Of a DNA stretch of 36,901 bases, positions 32,637 to 36,901 are shown one piece after another; the stretch's first letter is position 1, and each line of letters starts with the position of its first letter. This DNA comes from Hyphomonas sp. UBA5111. GTDB taxonomy: Bacteria > Pseudomonadota > Alphaproteobacteria > Caulobacterales > Hyphomonadaceae. Made by a program: the position numbers and the translations under genes. The notes beneath the pieces were generated by a model. It made no database searches. It was given only the letters and a program-made list of their open reading frames with translations, and had not been told where the DNA came from. The stretch lies in NCBI GenBank assembly GCA_002414505.1, contig DHZF01000073.1, forward strand, positions 17,762 to 54,662, read 5' to 3'.

Positions 32637-33701
32637 ATGGGAGTGTTCGATACCGCCGCCCGCACCGCAGGCCGGGCCCGTTACGCCGCCGCGCAGGGGT
32701 TGAGATCGGCATGGTATGGGGCCCAGATGAGCGCTGCACGACGGCGCGCCAGTGGGTTTGACCGTCCGGGCGAGCCGGCCTTCCGGCCCTCTAAAGGCAC
32801 ACCGGACCTTGCCGCCTTGCGCCGGGCCTATGTCGAGCTGTTCCTGAAGGATCGCCTGAATGTTGAGGCCGGGCTCTACCCGGCGCCATCAGATGTGCGC
32901 CTGAAGGATTTGCCGAAGGCGTTGAGATCGGCGCGGGCCTTCCGGGAGGACGTCGAGGAGGTCGATCGGCGCCGACTGGAACGTAATGGAACGGAAATAC
33001 GCCAGCAGATAATAGATGGGCACAACCGATACCCTGCCTACTATCTCCAGAATTTCCATTATCAGTCCGGAGGCTGGTTCACCGAAGACAGCGCGGATTT
33101 GTATGACACGCAGGTGGAGGCGCTATTCACCGGAACGGCAGATGCCATGCGTAGGGCCGTGCTGGCAGAGATTTCCCGCGAGCTGAAAGGCCGGGACCAG
33201 CGCGGCGTGAGCCTGTTGGATGTGGCCTGCGGGAATGGTCGCTTCCTGTCGCAGGTGATGCAGGTATATCCAAGGTTAATGGCAAGCGGACTGGACACCT
33301 ATACGGACGCGGCCCGCGCAAGGCTCAGGCCGTGGAAACAGGTCGAGATCCTGCACGACGCGGCGGAATCGATGCCGATCGAGGATGCCAGCCTCGACAT
33401 GGTTGTCTCCATCTTCCTGTTTCATGAATTGCCCCCACGGGTTCGCGGACAAGTCGTGTCGGAGGTACAGCGCGTGTTGAAGCCGGGCGGCCTGTTCATT
33501 CTGGCCGACAGTGCCCAGTTTGGCGATTATCCGGCGCTGGACGGCCTGCTGGAATACTTCCCGCACGGCTTCCATGAGCCCTATTACAAGAACTACCTGT
33601 CCTGGAACGCCAATTCGGTGTGCGAAGCGGCAGGATTGCTGCCTGAAACGCGATCACTGGCATTTCTGACAAAAATCAGCACCTTTCGGCGCATTTCATA
33701 A
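32637..33701 (+). CDS. Class I SAM-dependent methyltransferase
   Basis: The 354-residue protein has a long N-terminal helical extension (about 190 residues, with RYPAYYLQNFHYQSGGWFT in its second half) before a methyltransferase core. The core has motif I LLDVACGNGRFLSQVMQVYP, SGLDTYTDAARARL, a motif-II-like DAAESMPIEDASLDMVVSIF and LKPGGLFILADSAQFGD. The C-terminal LSWNANSVCEAAGLLPETRS completes the Methyltransf_11/25 pattern. The YYLQNFHYQSGGW-type region is shared by a group of bacterial methyltransferases of unknown substrate. The ATG at 32637 has no strong ribosome site. A Pho-box-like cluster lies 80-120 bases after the stop; its reading direction points toward this gene's 3' end. Confidence 0.88.
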   Translation: MGVFDTAARTAGRARYAAAQGLRSAWYGAQMSAARRRASGFDRPGEPAFRPSKGTPDLAALRRAYVELFLKDRLNVEAGLYPAPSDVRLKDLPKALRSARAFREDVEEVDRRRLERNGTEIRQQIIDGHNRYPAYYLQNFHYQSGGWFTEDSADLYDTQVEALFTGTADAMRRAVLAEISRELKGRDQRGVSLLDVACGNGRFLSQVMQVYPRLMASGLDTYTDAARARLRPWKQVEILHDAAESMPIEDASLDMVVSIFLFHELPPRVRGQVVSEVQRVLKPGGLFILADSAQFGDYPALDGLLEYFPHGFHEPYYKNYLSWNANSVCEAAGLLPETRSLAFLTKISTFRRIS

Positions 33702-33783
33702 CGCCTTGAAAGGGAACCGATTTCTCGCCTGGGGCGTAGCGTTTAATCCTGGATGAAGAAATATTGATTTGCGCGAATGGAAC

Positions 33784-33823
33784 ATGACAGTAATATGACA
33801 GTTACGTTACGGTCATGTGACAC
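33784..33823 (-). promoter_or_regulatory. Pho box (17 of 18) with four 11-bp-phased half sites
   Basis: On the minus strand, bases 33801-33784 read CTGTCATATTACTGTCAT, matching the E. coli PhoB consensus CTGTCAT-A-W-A-W-CTGTCA-Y at 17 of 18 positions. Two further degenerate half sites continue the exact 11-base period, at 33806-33812 and 33817-33823, giving a four-repeat array. It lies 32-71 bases before the small membrane-protein gene at 33855 and next to a PiT-like transporter gene. The standard Pho-box direction points away from both, toward the methyltransferase 3' end. Confidence 0.7.
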
Positions 33824-33854
33824 GAACATTTACCAGGAAGGAAAGGAGGCACCT

Positions 33855-34025
33855 ATGGCCGTCCTAGATCACAATGATAATCATGTTTCCTGGCTGGCGC
33901 ACAGGGACTTCACTCTGAACGAGTCGGGCCTGCGTGTGTTGCGGGGGACCATGTTAGTCGTTGCAGGCATTGTCGGGGTCAGCCTCGCCATTGCTCTGGA
34001 TCCGATTGTCAATCTGTTCGCCTGA
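33855..34025 (+). CDS. 56-residue single-span membrane protein
   Basis: The small protein has a polar N-terminal half (VLDHNDNHVSWLAHRDFTLN) and one membrane helix (about 32-48, TMLVVAGIVGVSLAIAL). The ATG at 33855 is preceded by AAAGGAGG with ideal spacing, which supports expression; an upstream in-frame ATG at 33777 would run through the Pho-box repeats and is rejected. It converges on the PiT-like transporter gene with a 12-bp gap. Family not recognised. The Pho box just upstream suggests a link with phosphate supply, perhaps as a small partner of the transporter, but this is inference. Confidence 0.72.
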   Translation: MAVLDHNDNHVSWLAHRDFTLNESGLRVLRGTMLVVAGIVGVSLAIALDPIVNLFA

Positions 34026-34037
34026 TCGGCGACAGAC

Positions 34038-35093
34038 TTAGAAACTCGGCAGTTTGCCGGTGCCGATCAGCGGCATGGCAAAAGCGAGAATGATCGAAAT
34101 TATGAGGCCGAGGAAGGCACGTCCGGCATCGCCGAGAACGTCTTTCACGGCCTCATTCTTTTCGCGCAGATGCGCCACATAAGAGATCGCAAGTTCCCGG
34201 CCGGCCAGCAGGCCCAGGAACACCCAGGTCGTGCTCATGGGCACATTGCTGACTTCCTTGAACACGAACAGGATGATGCCGTAGATCAGGTCGACGATGG
34301 TCGCGGCGCGGACATCCACCGTATTGATCTTGCGCTCGACGATCTTCTGGATCTGGCCGCCGCGTGTGGCGAAGATATAGCCTTGGATCGCCACCAGCAG
34401 GATCGCCCCGAAGATCACATAGCCGAGCGAGAAGGCGACATGCGTCTCGTCGCCGGTCACTGTCACCGTGCGGGGCAGGTAGACGAAGATGTTCGCCAGA
34501 TCCTGCATCAGCCATTGCGACCACAGGAAGGTCGTCGTCAGCCACTGGAACGTGATCCAGTACGGCCAGGGCAGTTCGTCCTTGGTGTGGAAGACCCAGC
34601 GTTCGAATGTGCGCGAAATGATCACCCAGATCACCGCGCCGCATGCGAAGGCAACCACATAGCCCATGGCCGATTTGATGATCATCTTTTCAAGGATGCC
34701 ATCGCCCGCTGACCCGCCCGACAAGGCGAAGAGGGTCAGGACGAGGAAGGTCGTGGAGACCGGAATACCGAACCGTGTCAGGAACAGCAGGACCAAAGGC
34801 GGCAGCGCATGCCACCACTGGATGCCAGGCATCAGCAGGGCGCTGCGATCACCTTCGCCCGGCAGGACCGACAATTTGTCGAGGCGGTCATACGCGACAT
34901 CCCCATTGCCATGGAAATACCCATAGAAGAGGACGACGAGGAGGATAGCGCTCGCAAACAGCCAGAGGACCCACCAGGGCCGCCGTGCATTCGAGGAAAG
35001 AAATGTCCCGAGGGTCTGGATCGAATCGTTGGCGACAACGGCGTATGACGCCAGCATGAAGCCAATGAGCCCGAAAATCTCTACGCCACCCAT
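34038..35093 (-). CDS. Divergent PiT-family (PHO4-like) phosphate transporter
   Basis: The 351-residue membrane protein has about nine or ten hydrophobic segments and an internal inverted-repeat plan like PiT. In the first half, VVANDSIQTLGTF and RFGIPVSTTFLVLTLFAL match the ND-x-x-x-x-x-GT and P-x-STT elements. In the second half, LMQDLANIFVYLPR and VSNVPMSTTWVFLGLLAGRE match again. PiT carriers import phosphate with H+ or Na+ in the inner membrane. The sequence departs from classical PiT (the second motif has QDLAN instead of NDVAN), so phosphate is likely but not certain. The ATG at 35093 lies 60-90 bases after a weak Pho-like box. It is followed convergently by the 56-residue membrane-protein gene. 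Confidence 0.8.
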   Translation of the reverse strand: MGGVEIFGLIGFMLASYAVVANDSIQTLGTFLSSNARRPWWVLWLFASAILLVVLFYGYFHGNGDVAYDRLDKLSVLPGEGDRSALLMPGIQWWHALPPLVLLFLTRFGIPVSTTFLVLTLFALSGGSAGDGILEKMIIKSAMGYVVAFACGAVIWVIISRTFERWVFHTKDELPWPYWITFQWLTTTFLWSQWLMQDLANIFVYLPRTVTVTGDETHVAFSLGYVIFGAILLVAIQGYIFATRGGQIQKIVERKINTVDVRAATIVDLIYGIILFVFKEVSNVPMSTTWVFLGLLAGRELAISYVAHLREKNEAVKDVLGDAGRAFLGLIISIILAFAMPLIGTGKLPSF

Positions 35094-35155
35094 GCCGCCA
35101 ACCCATTGCTATTTGAAGACTTAACGCGAGGTAGCAGGTTCGATGTGCATTGCCG

Positions 35156-35184
35156 ATAGCAGGTATGTGAACTTACTGTGACAC
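35156..35184 (-). promoter_or_regulatory. Weak Pho-box-like repeats upstream of the PiT-like gene
   Basis: On the minus strand, half sites GTGTCAC (35184-35178), AGTTCAC (35173-35167) and CTGCTAT (35162-35156) follow each other with an 11-base period, 63-91 bases before the transporter start and in its direction. The first two match the 18-base PhoB consensus at only 11 positions. The same TGTGACAC octamer (plus strand) occurs in the strong Pho box at 33816-33823, which raises the odds a little. Confidence 0.3.
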
Positions 35185-35196
35185 ACACATTAGCGC

Positions 35197-36288
35197 TCAT
35201 CTGCCCGTCTGCCCCCTATGTCGCAATTTCGCATCGGCCAGCACGCAGGCGAGCATCGCCTCCGCCACCGGTACCGCACGTATGCCGACACAGGGATCAT
35301 GCCGTCCGATGGTGCGTACGTCCACCTCCTGACCGTCACGCGTGACAGTCTGGACGGGGGTAAGAATGGAAGATGTTGGTTTGATTGCGATTCGCACGAC
35401 GACCGGCTGACCGGTCGAAATGCCGCCGGCAATGCCGCCATTATGGTTCGACAGGAAGCGTGCGCCGTCATTGCCAGTGCGCATCTGGTCAGCGTTTTCC
35501 TCACCCGACAGCGCGGCTGCGGCGAAGCCCTCGCCGATCTCGACGCCCTTCGCGGCATTGATGCTCATCATGGCGCCGGCGAGTTCACCATCCAGTTTTC
35601 CGTAGATGGGGGCGCCCCAACCGGCCGGAATTCCGGTCGCTTCGACCTCGACAATCGCGCCAGCGGAGCTGCCGGCCTTGCGCGTTTCGTCCAGAAACGT
35701 CTCCCAGACTGGCACCATTTCGGCGTCAGGACACCAGAAAGGGTTCGATTTCGTTTCATCCCAGTTCCAGCGCGTGCGGTCGATGGCATGGGGGCCGATC
35801 TGGACCACGGCGCCGCGCAGTATGACGTCATCGCCGAGTACACGGCGCGCCACGGCGCCAGCAGCGACCCGCGCGGCGGTCTCGCGCGCACTGGAGCGGC
35901 CGCCGCCGCGATAGTCGCGCACGCCGTATTTCTGGTCATAGGAATAGTCGGCATGGCCGGGCCGGTAGCGGTCGCGAATCTCGCCGTAATCCTTGGAGCG
36001 CTGGTCGGTATTCTCGATCATCAGCGAGATTGGAGTGCCGGTGGTGACGGGGCCGCCGGTGCGGTCATCCTCGAAGACGCCGGACAGGATCTTCACCTGG
36101 TCGGCTTCCTGGCGCTGGGTCACGAAGCGGGAGGTACCGGGGCGCCGCTGGTCGAGGAATTGCTGGATGAAGGCCTCATCCAGCGCAAGATTGGGCGGGC
36201 AGCCATCGACCACGCATCCGAGCGCCGGCCCGTGGCTTTCGCCCCAAGTGGTCACGCGGAAGAGGTGGCCGAATGTATTGTGAGACAT
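35197..36288 (-). CDS. aroC: Chorismate synthase
   Basis: This enzyme converts 5-enolpyruvylshikimate-3-phosphate to chorismate with reduced FMN, the last common step toward aromatic amino acids and folate, in the cytoplasm. The 363-residue length is typical. The three family signatures are present: [20 protein letters not shown] with the catalytic His; [20 protein letters not shown]; and [39 protein letters not shown] is also intact. The ATG at 36288 has no strong ribosome site. It begins 28 bases after the malate dehydrogenase stop on the same strand, so read-through is possible. A 103-bp gap with Pho-like repeats separates it from the PiT-like gene. Confidence 0.97.
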   Translation of the reverse strand: MSHNTFGHLFRVTTWGESHGPALGCVVDGCPPNLALDEAFIQQFLDQRRPGTSRFVTQRQEADQVKILSGVFEDDRTGGPVTTGTPISLMIENTDQRSKDYGEIRDRYRPGHADYSYDQKYGVRDYRGGGRSSARETAARVAAGAVARRVLGDDVILRGAVVQIGPHAIDRTRWNWDETKSNPFWCPDAEMVPVWETFLDETRKAGSSAGAIVEVEATGIPAGWGAPIYGKLDGELAGAMMSINAAKGVEIGEGFAAAALSGEENADQMRTGNDGARFLSNHNGGIAGGISTGQPVVVRIAIKPTSSILTPVQTVTRDGQEVDVRTIGRHDPCVGIRAVPVAEAMLACVLADAKLRHRGQTGR

Positions 36289-36316
36289 GGCTGCCCGTTC
36301 TGTTGAGGGTCAGGGC

Positions 36317-36901
36317 CTAGCCGAGCAGGTCCTGAACAGCTTCGCGCTCTTCGCGCAGTTCCGTCTCGGTCGCATCCATGCGGGCGCGCGAGAACTCACC
36401 GATTTCGAGGCCCTGGACGATCTCGTACTTGCCGTCCTTGCAGGTGCAGGGATAGCCGTAGATGATTCCCGGCTCGATGCCATAGGAGCCGTCGGACGGA
36501 ATGCCCATGGAGACCCAGTCACCGGCTTCGGTGCCGAGGGCCCAGCTGCGCATATGATCGATGGCGGCCGACGCGGCGGAGGCGGCCGACGAGGCGCCGC
36601 GGGCCTTGATGATGGCTGCGCCGCGCTGCTGCACGTCTGGAATGAAGGTGTTTTCGTACCAGTCCTGATCGACCTTGGAGAGGGCGGCTTCGCCCTTGAC
36701 GGTCGCGTGGTGCAGGTCCGGATACTGGGTTGAGGAATGGTTGCCCCAGATCGTCATCTTCTTGATGTCGGTATTGTGGGCGCCGGTCTTCTCGGCCAGC
36801 TGGCTCATCGCGCGGTTATGGTCGAGACGGACCATGGCGGTGAAGCATTTCGGATCCAGATCAGGCGCATTCTGTTGCGCGATCAGGGCGTTGGTGTTGG
36901 C
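36317..36901 (-). CDS. mdh: NAD-dependent malate dehydrogenase (cytosolic-type), 3' part
   Basis: Malate dehydrogenase interconverts malate and oxaloacetate. The frame is open to the right edge (residues Ala-Asn-Thr-Asn-Ala-Leu-Ile), so the N-terminal NAD-binding part is outside the window. The remaining 194 residues include [18 protein letters not shown] with the substrate-binding Arg region and [17 protein letters not shown] with the catalytic His. [20 protein letters not shown] and a C-terminal amphipathic helix follow. IWGNHSSTQ is characteristic of the longer cytosolic/chloroplast-like MDH group, not of the shorter LDH-like MDH common in alphaproteobacteria. It is upstream of aroC on the same strand. 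Confidence 0.93.
   Translation of the reverse strand, partial: ANTNALIAQQNAPDLDPKCFTAMVRLDHNRAMSQLAEKTGAHNTDIKKMTIWGNHSSTQYPDLHHATVKGEAALSKVDQDWYENTFIPDVQQRGAAIIKARGASSAASAASAAIDHMRSWALGTEAGDWVSMGIPSDGSYGIEPGIIYGYPCTCKDGKYEIVQGLEIGEFSRARMDATETELREEREAVQDLLG

Overview
The window looks like ordinary chromosome from a GC-rich (about 60 % by eye) alphaproteobacterium. The enzyme types, the short intergenic gaps and several small alphaproteobacterial families (DUF4169, a PcrA-type helicase with a C-terminal Tudor-like tail, L7/L12-like membrane proteins) suggest a Hyphomonadaceae/Caulobacterales-type organism. That placement is inferred from protein character, not from a marker gene. I see no rRNA, tRNA, IS element, integrase, prophage or CRISPR array.

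Region by region. (1) 1-4821 is a glutathione/detoxification neighbourhood: the end of a class III alcohol dehydrogenase (S-(hydroxymethyl)glutathione dehydrogenase), a DUF2314-DUF2185 (Imm33-like) protein, a VOC-fold protein, a small unknown, a lipoprotein RidA, a long GST and S-formylglutathione hydrolase. Formaldehyde oxidation through glutathione is therefore split around five other genes. (2) 4824-9151 holds hemN, an exported DsrE protein, a RusA-like nuclease overlapping an L7/L12-like membrane protein, a cysteine-rich Sel1-repeat protein and a DUF3592 membrane protein. (3) 9356-14143 is metabolic: fumC, a methyltransferase, a SulP anion transporter and an SDR. (4) 14140-16094 is a divergent pair, a DUF2306 membrane protein and a membrane-bound AraC regulator, around a perfect palindrome. 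(5) 16168-18492 has small conserved proteins, a GNAT enzyme, DUF4169, a 40-residue membrane peptide and a large lipoprotein. (6) 18641-23053 holds an Old Yellow Enzyme, a 470-bp gene-free stretch rich in hairpins ending in a strong terminator, a UvrD/PcrA helicase and a PH-domain membrane protein. (7) 23249-31007, all on the minus strand, carries an RND pump with its adaptor, a CorA/ZntB transporter, a lipoprotein amidase and a lipoprotein Cu,Zn superoxide dismutase. (8) 31074-36901 carries tlyA, a glycine-zipper envelope protein, a methyltransferase, a small membrane protein, a divergent PiT-like phosphate transporter, aroC and the end of a malate dehydrogenase.

Most genes are housekeeping, stress or envelope functions. 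The points most worth a second look are non-coding or residue-level. They are a near-perfect Pho box with four 11-bp-phased repeats beside the PiT-like transporter, pointing in an unexpected direction; the structured 285-nt intergenic segment before uvrD; a 107-bp element with 12-bp perfect inverted ends between convergent genes; the palindrome between the DUF2306 and AraC genes; a 22-bp tandem duplication before the Sel1 gene; and altered key residues in SodC (a zinc ligand) and the RND pump (the proton relay). No single multi-gene system here clearly looks undescribed.
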